Part shown: in pieces, positions 7,945-14,992 of the stretch | Position numbering within the stretch: the first letter of the stretch is position 1 | How the letters are laid out: every line of letters starts with the position of its first letter | Assembly: GCF_009753715.1 (NCBI RefSeq) | Contig: NZ_WQMS01000001.1 | Location: forward strand, 186,001-250,000 | Length of the DNA: 64,000 nt | Source: Sphingomonas horti | GTDB taxonomy: Bacteria > Pseudomonadota > Alphaproteobacteria > Sphingomonadales > Sphingomonadaceae | Direction of reading: 5' to 3' | Translations under genes and position numbers: made by a program | Notes under the pieces: model-generated | Seen by the model: the letters and a program-made list of their open reading frames with translations, nothing else | The model's database searches: none | What the model was told of the DNA's origin: nothing

Positions 7945-8038
7945 TTGATCGATCCGCTCGATCAACAGCGCGTGCGTGCGTCCTGTCGCGAATCCGAACA
8001 TTCCGGGAACATCGCACATCGGACCCGGTGTAGGACAG
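7945..8038. other. Intergenic element A: 21-bp palindrome, GAAC-N7-GAAC box and GTGTAGGACAG
   Basis: Between two convergent genes lies TTGATCGA-N5-TCGATCAA (7945-7965), then a direct repeat GAAC-N7-GAAC at 7996-8010, then GTGTAGGACAG at 8028-8038. The same palindrome and the same 11-mer recur in the same order in another convergent gap (54746-54828). The GAAC-N7-GAAC spacing is that of alphaproteobacterial LexA boxes. What is transcribed from here, if anything, is unknown. Confidence 0.55.
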
Positions 8039-8200
8039 CTAAATCGTCCAGATCAGGACGTTGCCGACCAGCACGGCGGTCATCACCAGCATCAGCCAGC
8101 CGCGCCGTTCCTTGCGGCGAAGTTGCGCGATGCCGCCGAACGCCAGCGCGACGGCGGCAAGCATCAGGACGGACAATATCCAGGGCGGCGGGCCGGTCAT
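8039..8200 (-). CDS. Small membrane peptide downstream of PepSY gene
   Basis: A 53-residue peptide with two hydrophobic stretches (ILSVLMLAAVALAFGG and LMLVMTAVLVGNVLIW) separated by a basic loop (RRKERRG), so probably two membrane helices with the loop in the cytoplasm. Its ATG at 8200 overlaps the PepSY stop (ATGA), the usual sign of a coupled downstream gene. Small proteins of this size often follow PepSY-associated membrane proteins in iron-uptake operons of sphingomonads. The function is unknown; a role in stabilising the PepSY partner is speculation. Confidence 0.7.
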   Translation of the reverse strand: MTGPPPWILSVLMLAAVALAFGGIAQLRRKERRGWLMLVMTAVLVGNVLIWTI

Positions 8201-9291
8201 GCAGTCCCGATAGCAACCGCGCGCTTGCGCCGCGAGCCCGCGCGCTTGCGGCCGCGCTCGGTCCAGAAGCTCCAGACCGCGAAGCTGCCGAGCATCGTCA
8301 GCGTCAGGCCCGCCAGCGTAATCAGCAGGCGATACAGCGTCCCGCCGATCTTGCCCGAGTGGAGCGGATAGGCCTTGTTGAACCATTGCGCGCCGGTCGG
8401 CATGGCAAGCGCGTCGCGAGCCGCGACGATCCGGCCGGTCGCGGGATCGACCCACACGCCGGTGCGGCCGTTGGGCAGCCACTCCGCGCGGCGCTTGAGC
8501 CGGATCGAGACGAGATCGCCGGGCTTTTTGGGAAGCGCGATGACGCGCAGCTCCGCATCGGGATAGCGGGCCAGCGCTTCAGGCACGATCCGGCGCCAGT
8601 CGAGCGCCGCGCGATCGATCGCGCCGCCTTTGACTTTCGGGGGAGCAAGGGTCGCGGCGACCTCGCCGGGCGGCGAGATCGGGCGCAGCACCAGCTCGGC
8701 GAACGGGCGGAACACCATCATCGTGCCGGTCGTCATCGAGAGCAGCAACAGCGGCGCCATCACCATGCCGAGATCGCGGTGGTGAGTGACGATCGCCGGG
8801 CGGCTCATCCGCTTTGGGACCAGGCGGAAGCGGAAGGTGCGCCGCGTCCGCCACCAGAGCAGGATGCCGGTCACGACGAAGCCGATCCCGATCAGGCCGG
8901 CGATCCCGGCGATCGTCTCGCCGGTCTCGCCACTGAACAGGTAATGATGGAAATCGAACAGCCACAGCTCCGGCCGGCCCCACACCGAGTCCCAGCGCGC
9001 AACGACTTGGCCGGCCTGGTCGAAATAGGCGCCGCGCTCACCGAAGTTCACGCGATTGAGGCCGAAGCTGTCGCTCGCGAACAGGACCGAGGCCGGCGCT
9101 TCCGCCATCAGGCGCGCGGTCAGGTCACCCAGCGCCGCCGGGTCGGTCACCCGCGCGTCCGCCGCTCCAGGCAGCGTCCAGCGCAGCCAGGCGTCCTTCC
9201 ACAGCAGGATCGTCCCGCTCAGCCCGAGCAGCGCCAGCAGCAGGCCGATCAGGCCGCCCGTCCAGCGGTGGAGCAGGTCGATCCAGCGCAT
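8197..9291 (-). CDS. PepSY-associated transmembrane protein (iron-uptake-linked reductase type)
   Basis: A 364-residue inner-membrane protein. It opens with the PepSY-TM signature RWIDLLHRWTGGLIGLLLALLG, has a periplasmic PepSY-like region, a second helix pair around IAGIAGLIGIGFVVTGILLWW and a late segment (HHRDLGMVMAPLLLLSMTTGTMM), and ends with a membrane anchor near LITLAGLTLTMLGSFAVW followed by basic residues. Conserved histidines in the helices suggest heme binding, as in FhuF/PiuB-like siderophore reductases. It overlaps the TonB receptor stop by 1 bp and is likely in one operon with it. Reduction of ferric chelates is the favoured role but not proven here. Confidence 0.85.
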   Translation of the reverse strand: MRWIDLLHRWTGGLIGLLLALLGLSGTILLWKDAWLRWTLPGAADARVTDPAALGDLTARLMAEAPASVLFASDSFGLNRVNFGERGAYFDQAGQVVARWDSVWGRPELWLFDFHHYLFSGETGETIAGIAGLIGIGFVVTGILLWWRTRRTFRFRLVPKRMSRPAIVTHHRDLGMVMAPLLLLSMTTGTMMVFRPFAELVLRPISPPGEVAATLAPPKVKGGAIDRAALDWRRIVPEALARYPDAELRVIALPKKPGDLVSIRLKRRAEWLPNGRTGVWVDPATGRIVAARDALAMPTGAQWFNKAYPLHSGKIGGTLYRLLITLAGLTLTMLGSFAVWSFWTERGRKRAGSRRKRAVAIGTA

Positions 9292-11435
9292 CAGAAGCGA
9301 TAATCCCAGCCAAGGGTGAAGGTGCGGCCGCGGCCGGCGAAGAAGCGCGAGCGGTCGCCCGCACGAGTCGTGTCGCTGCTATAGTCGATATATTGCCGGT
9401 CGAAGAGGTTCTGGACGGCGAAGGTCAGCTGCCCCAGGCCGGTATCATAGCCCAGATAGGCGTCGGCGACCGCATAGCCTTCGAAGTCATTTTCGGGCAC
9501 GCGCACCTTCCCCGTGAAGCTGCGGCCGAGATAGAATTGGGTCTGCAGCCGCGCCGTGAACGGCCCGCGCGCATAGCTTGCGGCCAGGTTCAGCCGGTCG
9601 GGCGAGATGTTGGCGCCATCGAGATCGGTATCGACGACCCCGTCGGGCGGCGTGTCGCTGTCGTAGCGGCCGTCGATATGCGCATAGCCGGCCGAGACGC
9701 GCAGGCCGGGGATCGGCGTCTGCACGCCCAGATTGACCTCAAGCCCCTGGATCTCGACCCGCAGCCGCTGCACGTCGAACACGCCGCCGTTCAGCACCAG
9801 CAGCTGGCCCTTGTCGCTGGACGACCAGAAATAGGCGACGCTGGCGTCGAGCGGCCCGCGCTTCGCCTCGACGCCCACTTCGCGGTTGTTGGAGACGATC
9901 GGGCTGATGTCGAGGAAATTGTCGATGTCGACGCCGGGCCGATTGATCGAGCGCGTGATCCGGCCGACATCGGGCACGGTATAGCCTTCGGCATAGCTGG
10001 CATAAGCGCGAATGCCGGGCGCCGGCTCGACGATCACGCCGCCGTTGAACAGCACGTCGCTGAAACTGGGGCTGCCGCCCGCGACCGCGGTCGATCCGGC
10101 CGAATAGAGCGTGGTGAAATCATCGATCGTGATCTTCACATTCTCCCACCGCGCCCCGCCGGCCAGGCGGAGCTTGCCGTCGAACAGCTTCAGGTTGAGC
10201 TGCCCGAACGGCGCGAGGCTGCGGAAGTCGGTCGGCGGCACCCAGATGCGGCCGGTCGCGATCAGACGCTGCTCGGTCTTGTCGAACAGCGCGTCGAAGC
10301 CGGCGATCGCGGTCAGGCCGGGGATGCCGGGCACTTCGCGTTCATAGCTGATCTTGCCGCCATATTTGCGCGAGCGGTTCTGCGACTGGTCGAACAAAGT
10401 GCCGACCGGCGCGATCCGCGGGTCCTGGAAAGTCGCGATCGGGGTCGGATCGCCGCCGAACGTGTCGCGCGAGCGGTTGAAGAAAATCTGCGCGACGAAA
10501 TTGCCGCCGCCGAGATCGGGATCGGTGAGCGACAGGGATGCGGTCTCGGTCCGGTTGGTGGCGGGCACGCCCGGCGGGTCGCCGCGCACCGCCGTGGTCG
10601 GAATGCGCCGCGCGCGATCGGCGCTGTTCGCGACCGCGACATAGTCGCCGTCCCCCTTCAGCTCGAAGCGGCTGAGGATCAGGTCCAGCCGGGCCGTATC
10701 GCCGAGCTCATAGCCGAAGCGGCCGAACAGCGAGAGCGCCTTGGAATCCTGGATTTCGCCCTGGGTCGAATCGACGCCGATGCGCCGACCGCGCGCGTCG
10801 TAGAAGGCGCCCCGCGCCTCATAGGCAGCGCCCGCGGTCGCGTCGGAACGGCCGCTCTTCCAGCTGAGCAGGCCGGCGACCTTGCCGCCGAAGCCGTCGC
10901 CGTGGGAGCCATCGTCCGCCGTGCCGCGCACCAGCGCCCGGCCGCTCAGTCCCTCGACCTTCGGCGCGCCGACCGTCACCTGGTTGACGACGCCGCCGGT
11001 CGCGCCGATCCCCTGGAGCGCGTTCGAGCCGAAGATCAGCTCGACGCGGTCGACGAAGAAGGGATCGATCGTGAAGCCGTCGCGCGACCCGTCGCGCAGC
11101 GGCGTCGACTGCGGGATGCCGTTGATCGCATAAAGCGGCGAGCGTCCTCGCAGCGTCTCGCCGGAGCCCGACAATTTCTGCCGCGTCGGCGAGAAGGAGG
11201 GCGTGAGCGTCGAGACCGCGTCGACCACCGATCCGCTGATCGCGGCCTGCTGCGCCAGCTCCTCGGTCCCGACCACGTCGACCGTCAGCGGCAGCGCGCT
11301 GGCCGGCAGCACCGACCGCGCGGCCGTTACAACGATTTCGGCCTCACCGCTGTCGGCAACCGCGTCATCCGCCCAGGCGGGCGAAGCGGCGCAGACAAGC
11401 GGAATGAGAACGGACTCCAAAGACAGACGGCGCAC
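9291..11435 (-). CDS. TonB-dependent outer-membrane siderophore-type receptor
   Basis: A 714-residue TonB-dependent receptor. It has a signal peptide ending near SPAWA-DD, a TonB box-like EIVVTAARS, a plug domain with LRGRSPLYAINGIPQ and the strand GATGGVVNQVTVG, a 22-strand barrel region, and the C-terminal aromatic residue (GWDYRF) required for outer-membrane assembly. The start is GTG at 11435 with GGGGAG upstream. The PepSY protein and small peptide genes follow with overlaps, and a Fur-like sequence lies ~40 bp upstream. Together these point to a ferric chelate as substrate, although the exact ligand cannot be read from sequence. Confidence 0.93.
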   Translation of the reverse strand: MRRLSLESVLIPLVCAASPAWADDAVADSGEAEIVVTAARSVLPASALPLTVDVVGTEELAQQAAISGSVVDAVSTLTPSFSPTRQKLSGSGETLRGRSPLYAINGIPQSTPLRDGSRDGFTIDPFFVDRVELIFGSNALQGIGATGGVVNQVTVGAPKVEGLSGRALVRGTADDGSHGDGFGGKVAGLLSWKSGRSDATAGAAYEARGAFYDARGRRIGVDSTQGEIQDSKALSLFGRFGYELGDTARLDLILSRFELKGDGDYVAVANSADRARRIPTTAVRGDPPGVPATNRTETASLSLTDPDLGGGNFVAQIFFNRSRDTFGGDPTPIATFQDPRIAPVGTLFDQSQNRSRKYGGKISYEREVPGIPGLTAIAGFDALFDKTEQRLIATGRIWVPPTDFRSLAPFGQLNLKLFDGKLRLAGGARWENVKITIDDFTTLYSAGSTAVAGGSPSFSDVLFNGGVIVEPAPGIRAYASYAEGYTVPDVGRITRSINRPGVDIDNFLDISPIVSNNREVGVEAKRGPLDASVAYFWSSSDKGQLLVLNGGVFDVQRLRVEIQGLEVNLGVQTPIPGLRVSAGYAHIDGRYDSDTPPDGVVDTDLDGANISPDRLNLAASYARGPFTARLQTQFYLGRSFTGKVRVPENDFEGYAVADAYLGYDTGLGQLTFAVQNLFDRQYIDYSSDTTRAGDRSRFFAGRGRTFTLGWDYRF

Positions 11436-11475
11436 CAGCGACTCCCCGCAACAATGTTTCGGGCGCCTTAGCTGC

Positions 11476-11498
11476 TATTGAGAGCGATTTGCAATATC
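11476..11498 (-). promoter_or_regulatory. Candidate Fur box upstream of the TonB receptor
   Basis: TATTGAGAGCGATTTGCAATA (from 11476) resembles the Fur-site variant with TGAGA and TTTGCAATA half-sites, 41 bp upstream of the receptor GTG. It is an AT-rich patch in otherwise GC-rich DNA and overlaps the last codon of the neighbouring dehydratase gene, which ends at 11497. Assigned by eye only. Confidence 0.5.
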
Positions 11499-12462
11499 AG
11501 TGATCGACAACCATACGCCTGAAGGTGGAGGCGTCGACATTGCCGCCCGACAGGATCACCAGCGTCCGCTCGGCCGGCGCCGTCTTGCCGGCCAGCAGTG
11601 CGGCGAGCGCGACGGCACCGCCCGGCTCCAGCACCAGCCGCAGATTGTCGAAGGCCCAACGCATCGCCGCGGCCGTTTCAGCCTCGGTGACGGCAACGCC
11701 TTGCACGCCGCGCACCTTCAATATGTCGAACGTCAGCGGCGCAACCTTCAGCGTCTGGAGCGCGTCACACGCAGTCGGCGGCGGGTTCTGCCCGACCGGG
11801 ACGATCTCGCCGCCCGCGAGCGACCGCGTCATGTCGTCCCAGCCTTCCGGCTCCGCGATCACCAGATCGGCTTCCGGCACCGCCAGGGCGAGACCCGATG
11901 CGAGACCGCCGCCGCCGCACGGCGTCACGATCCGGTCGGGCGGCGCGACGCCCAGCGCCGCCATCTGCCGGCAGGCCTCCAGGCCCGCGCTCCCCTGCCC
12001 TTCGACAACCCAGGGATCGTCGAAGCTCGGCACCACGACCGATCCGCGATCCTCGGCGATGCGCGCGGCGATCGCCTCGCGGCTTTCGGTCATGCGGTCA
12101 TAGGTGACGACTTCGGCCCCCAGCGCGCGCGTATTGTCGAGCTTCTTTGCGGGCGAATCGGCCGGCATCACGATCGTCGCGCGGATGCCGAGACGGCGCG
12201 CGGCCCAGGCCACGCCCTGCGCATGGTTGCCGGAGGAAAAGGCGACGACTCCCCTTTCCCGCTCCGCCGCGCTGAGGTCGGTGAGTCGGTGCCAGGCGCC
12301 GCGCAGCTTGAACGCGCCCATCGGCTGCAGCGATTCGGCTTTGAAATACACCGCCCGGCCGCCGATCTCGCCTTGCAGCAATGGCGTCGGCGGCACGATC
12401 TTCTCTAGCTTTTCCAGTGCTCTAACGGCACCGGACCGGTCAGGCTGTCGCCTTGAAATCAC
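11497..12462 (-). CDS. Threonine/serine dehydratase-like PLP enzyme
   Basis: A 321-residue fold-type II PLP enzyme of the threonine ammonia-lyase/serine racemase group. The PLP Lys is in GAFKLRGAW, the substrate-binding loop is SSGNHAQGVA, and the phosphate-binding glycine run is TPCGGGGLASG. It lacks the C-terminal ACT regulatory domain of biosynthetic IlvA, so it is the short, catabolic or serine racemase-like form. The GTG at 12462 is preferred as start because GGAG sits 8 bases upstream; an alternative ATG at 12492 would overlap the ornithine decarboxylase leader. The product could be 2-oxobutanoate from threonine; D-serine formation is the alternative. Confidence 0.88.
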   Translation of the reverse strand: MISRRQPDRSGAVRALEKLEKIVPPTPLLQGEIGGRAVYFKAESLQPMGAFKLRGAWHRLTDLSAAERERGVVAFSSGNHAQGVAWAARRLGIRATIVMPADSPAKKLDNTRALGAEVVTYDRMTESREAIAARIAEDRGSVVVPSFDDPWVVEGQGSAGLEACRQMAALGVAPPDRIVTPCGGGGLASGLALAVPEADLVIAEPEGWDDMTRSLAGGEIVPVGQNPPPTACDALQTLKVAPLTFDILKVRGVQGVAVTEAETAAAMRWAFDNLRLVLEPGGAVALAALLAGKTAPAERTLVILSGGNVDASTFRRMVVDH

Positions 12463-12499
12463 GCTTTGTCTCCGTTTTGAAACAGGCTTCAATTCACCG

Positions 12500-12680
12500 C
12501 TTTACAGGGGGGTCCGCCGTTCATATATCGCGCGCCGCTGCCCCATGGGACTTCCACCGCAAGGCAGCTTTGTTGCCAACGACGCCCGGTTGCCGGGCAC
12601 ATGGAGGTCCCTTGAGTTGCACAAGCACCATAGCGCGCTGGGGCTAGCTGCCGACCCCTACAAGGCCGCAAGCGGCCTTG
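12500..12680 (+). promoter_or_regulatory. Structured leader of ornithine decarboxylase (speF-type cis-regulatory RNA candidate)
   Basis: The RNA can fold into a three-way junction. GGGACTTCCA (12547-12556) pairs over 10 bp, with one G-U, to TGGAGGTCCC (12602-12611). Inside are GGCA/TGCC (12563-12577) and a perfect GCCCGG-TTG-CCGGGC hairpin (12584-12598). The right arm of the closing stem contains the GGAGG ribosome-binding site of the TTG at 12617, so folding would block translation. A further 9-bp stem, CAAGGCCGC/GCGGCCTTG, lies at 12661-12680. A leader motif named speF is known upstream of alphaproteobacterial ornithine decarboxylases; identity with it needs a covariance-model search. Confidence 0.6.
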
Positions 12681-13837
12681 AAATCGCAAACGGGCGACCG
12701 GTCCAGCCGGTCACGCTCATTCGTCCGCACGCCGCCCGGCGCGCTGCCCGCTTCTTCGTCGAGAAGTTTCCGGGCAAGACGCTGTACGCGGTCAAGGCGA
12801 ATCCTTCGCCCGACCTGATCCGCATCCTGTGGGACAGCGGCGTCACGCATTATGACGTGGCCTCGATCGCCGAGGTGCGGATGGTGCGCGAGACGCTGCC
12901 TGAAGCCGTGCTGTGCTTCATGCACCCGGTGAAGGCCGAGGAAGCGATCGAGGAAGCCTATTTCGAGCATGGCGTCCGCACCTTCTCCCTCGATTCGATG
13001 GAGGAGCTGGACAAGATCGTGCGCGCGACCAAGGGCGCGACCGACCTGACGCTCTGCGTGCGGCTGCGCGTGTCTTCGGAGCATTCGAAGCTCAGCCTCG
13101 CCTCCAAATTCGGCGTCGCGCCCTCAGAAGCGAAGGAGCTGCTGTTCGCGGCCCGCCAGGCGGCGGACGCGCTCGGCATCTGCTTCCATGTCGGCTCGCA
13201 GGCGATGACGCCAGACGCCTATGCCCAGGCGATGGAGCGGGTGCGCCAGGCAATCGTGGAGGCGGCCGTGACCGTCGACGTGATCGACGTCGGCGGCGGC
13301 TTTCCCTCCTCCTATCCCGGCATGGAGCCGCCGCCGCTCGAGCTCTATTTCGAGACGATCCACCGCGCCTTCGAAAGCCTGCCGATCAGCTATTCGGCGG
13401 AGCTGTGGGCCGAACCCGGCCGCGCGCTGTGCGCCGAGTACAGCTCGCTGGTGGTCCGCGTGGAGAAGCGCCGCGGCGACGAGTTGTACATCAACGACGG
13501 CGCCTATGGCGCGCTGTTCGATGCGGCGCATGTCGGCTGGCGCTTCCCCGTCAGCCTGCTGCGCGAGCCGGACAGCCGCGCGAAGCCGATGGCGTTCAGC
13601 TTCTACGGCCCGACCTGCGACGATCTCGACCATATGGCGGGGCCGTTCATGCTGCCCGCCGATGTGGGCCCGGGCGACTATCTCGAGATCGGGATGCTCG
13701 GCGCCTATGGCTGCGCGATGCGCACAGGCTTCAACGGTTTCGGCCGCGCCGAGACGGTCGAGGTCGAGGACGAGCCGATGGTGTCGCTGTACGCCGCGGC
13801 GGAGCCCGAGGTCGCCTCGAACGTCGTGACGCTGTAA
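12617..13837 (+). CDS. Ornithine decarboxylase, alanine-racemase-fold (group IV) PLP enzyme
   Basis: A 406-residue decarboxylase making putrescine (or a related diamine) from a basic amino acid. It has the barrel PLP Lys in LYAVKANPSP, the HVGSQ motif (CFHVGSQAM), the glycine-rich phosphate loop DVGGGFPSSYPG, the EPGRAL motif and the catalytic Cys in GPTCDDLD. The TTG at 12617 is chosen because GGAGG lies 9 bases before it and HKHHSALGLAAD then matches the usual N terminus. A longer frame from ATG 12545 would run through the structured leader. It is followed by a deoxyhypusine-synthase-like gene, so both belong to polyamine metabolism. Regulation is probably at translation through the leader. 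Confidence 0.9.
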   Translation: MHKHHSALGLAADPYKAASGLEIANGRPVQPVTLIRPHAARRAARFFVEKFPGKTLYAVKANPSPDLIRILWDSGVTHYDVASIAEVRMVRETLPEAVLCFMHPVKAEEAIEEAYFEHGVRTFSLDSMEELDKIVRATKGATDLTLCVRLRVSSEHSKLSLASKFGVAPSEAKELLFAARQAADALGICFHVGSQAMTPDAYAQAMERVRQAIVEAAVTVDVIDVGGGFPSSYPGMEPPPLELYFETIHRAFESLPISYSAELWAEPGRALCAEYSSLVVRVEKRRGDELYINDGAYGALFDAAHVGWRFPVSLLREPDSRAKPMAFSFYGPTCDDLDHMAGPFMLPADVGPGDYLEIGMLGAYGCAMRTGFNGFGRAETVEVEDEPMVSLYAAAEPEVASNVVTL

Positions 13838-13862
13838 CCGGCGTTCCCGTTTGGCTCGCTGA

Positions 13863-13924
13863 GCTCCGGCGAAGGCCGGAGCGTTGCTCACCTATGCTGA
13901 CCAGAGCTCCGGCCTTCGCCGGAG
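13863..13924. repeat. Pair of inverted GCTCCGGC palindromes (REP-like)
   Basis: GCTCCGGC-GAAG-GCCGGAGC (13863-13882) and GCTCCGGC-CTTC-GCCGGAGC (13905-13924) are two perfect 8-bp stems with complementary loops, so the pair is itself an inverted repeat. It fills the gap between the decarboxylase and synthase genes. A third copy of the palindrome is inside the carboxylase gene at 58148-58167. Confidence 0.8.
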
Positions 13925-13939
13925 CACATGGAGATTTGA

Positions 13940-14992
13940 ATGAACGACACGCCCCTCAACGACACCCGCAAGGCGGAGCTGCTTTCCACCACGGTCGAGC
14001 ATGTCGATATCCGCAGCTTCGACGCGCGGCCGATCATCGACTCGATGGGGAAGATGAGCTTCACCAGCCGCGACCTCGCCCGCGCGACCCGCATCTACAA
14101 CACGATGCTGGAGGACAAGGACTGCACCATCTTTCTGGTGATCGCGGGCTCGACCTCGGCCGGCGGCTGCATGGACCTGTATGCGGAGCTCGTGCGGTCG
14201 AACATGGTCGACGGCATCGTCGCCACGGGCGCGTCGATCGTCGACATGGATTTCTTCGAAGGGCTTGGCCACAAGCATTACCAGGCACTTGAAATCCCTG
14301 ACGATAACACGCTGCGCTCGCTGTACATCGACCGCATCTACGACACCTATATCGACGAAGAGCAGCTGCAGGATTGCGACCACACGATCGGCCGCATCGC
14401 CGACTCGCTGCCGGCCGGCGGCATCTCCTCGCGCGCCTTCATCCGCGAGATGGGCCGATACCTGAAAGAGCACGGCAAGAAGGAGAACAGCCTCGTCAAG
14501 CTCGCCTATGAGCATGACGTGCCGATCTTCTGCCCGGCCTTCGTCGACTCGTCGGCGGGCTTCGGGCTGGTCAAGCACCAGGTCGAGCGGATGAAGGAAG
14601 GCAAGCCCTATCTGATGATCGACGCGGTCGCGGACTTCCGCGAGCTGACCGACATCAAGATCAAGGCGGGCACCACCGGCCTGCTGATGATCGGCGGCGG
14701 CGTGCCGAAAAACTTCATCCAGGACACCGTCGTCTGCGCCGAGATCCTGGGCCATGACGATGTCGAGATGCACAAATATGCGGTGCAGATCACCGTCGCC
14801 GACGTGCGCGACGGCGCCTGCTCCTCCTCGACGCTGAAGGAAGCGGCGAGCTGGGGCAAGGTCGACACCGCGCTGGAGCAGATGGTCTATGCCGAGGCCG
14901 GCAGCGTGATGCCGCTGCTCGCCAGCGACGCCTATCACCGCGGCGCGTGGAAGACCCGGCCGGAACGCCGCTGGGCGAAATTGTTCGCGTGA
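13940..14992 (+). CDS. Deoxyhypusine-synthase-like polyamine enzyme
   Basis: A 350-residue NAD-binding Rossmann-type protein of the deoxyhypusine synthase family. Visible are the N-terminal GKMSFTSRDLARA, FLVIAGSTSAGGCMDLYAELV, IVATGASIVDMD, a DSSAGFG segment and the catalytic Lys loop AASWGKVDT. Bacteria lack eIF5A hypusination, and family members in sphingomonads and relatives are known or proposed to transfer aminobutyl groups to small amines, giving homospermidine or guanidino-polyamines. The position immediately after ornithine decarboxylase supports a polyamine product. It has GGAG upstream of its ATG, and its stop overlaps the next ATG by one base. The substrate is not resolved here. 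Confidence 0.9.
   Translation: MNDTPLNDTRKAELLSTTVEHVDIRSFDARPIIDSMGKMSFTSRDLARATRIYNTMLEDKDCTIFLVIAGSTSAGGCMDLYAELVRSNMVDGIVATGASIVDMDFFEGLGHKHYQALEIPDDNTLRSLYIDRIYDTYIDEEQLQDCDHTIGRIADSLPAGGISSRAFIREMGRYLKEHGKKENSLVKLAYEHDVPIFCPAFVDSSAGFGLVKHQVERMKEGKPYLMIDAVADFRELTDIKIKAGTTGLLMIGGGVPKNFIQDTVVCAEILGHDDVEMHKYAVQITVADVRDGACSSSTLKEAASWGKVDTALEQMVYAEAGSVMPLLASDAYHRGAWKTRPERRWAKLFA

Noticed and set aside
9393-11471. 692-codon + strand frame antisense to the TonB receptor
   Set aside because: High GC leaves the antisense frame open; the receptor has clear domains and the antisense product has none.
12104-12616. Long 5' extension of ornithine decarboxylase
   Set aside because: It overlaps the divergent dehydratase gene and the structured leader; the TTG at 12617 has GGAGG at proper spacing.
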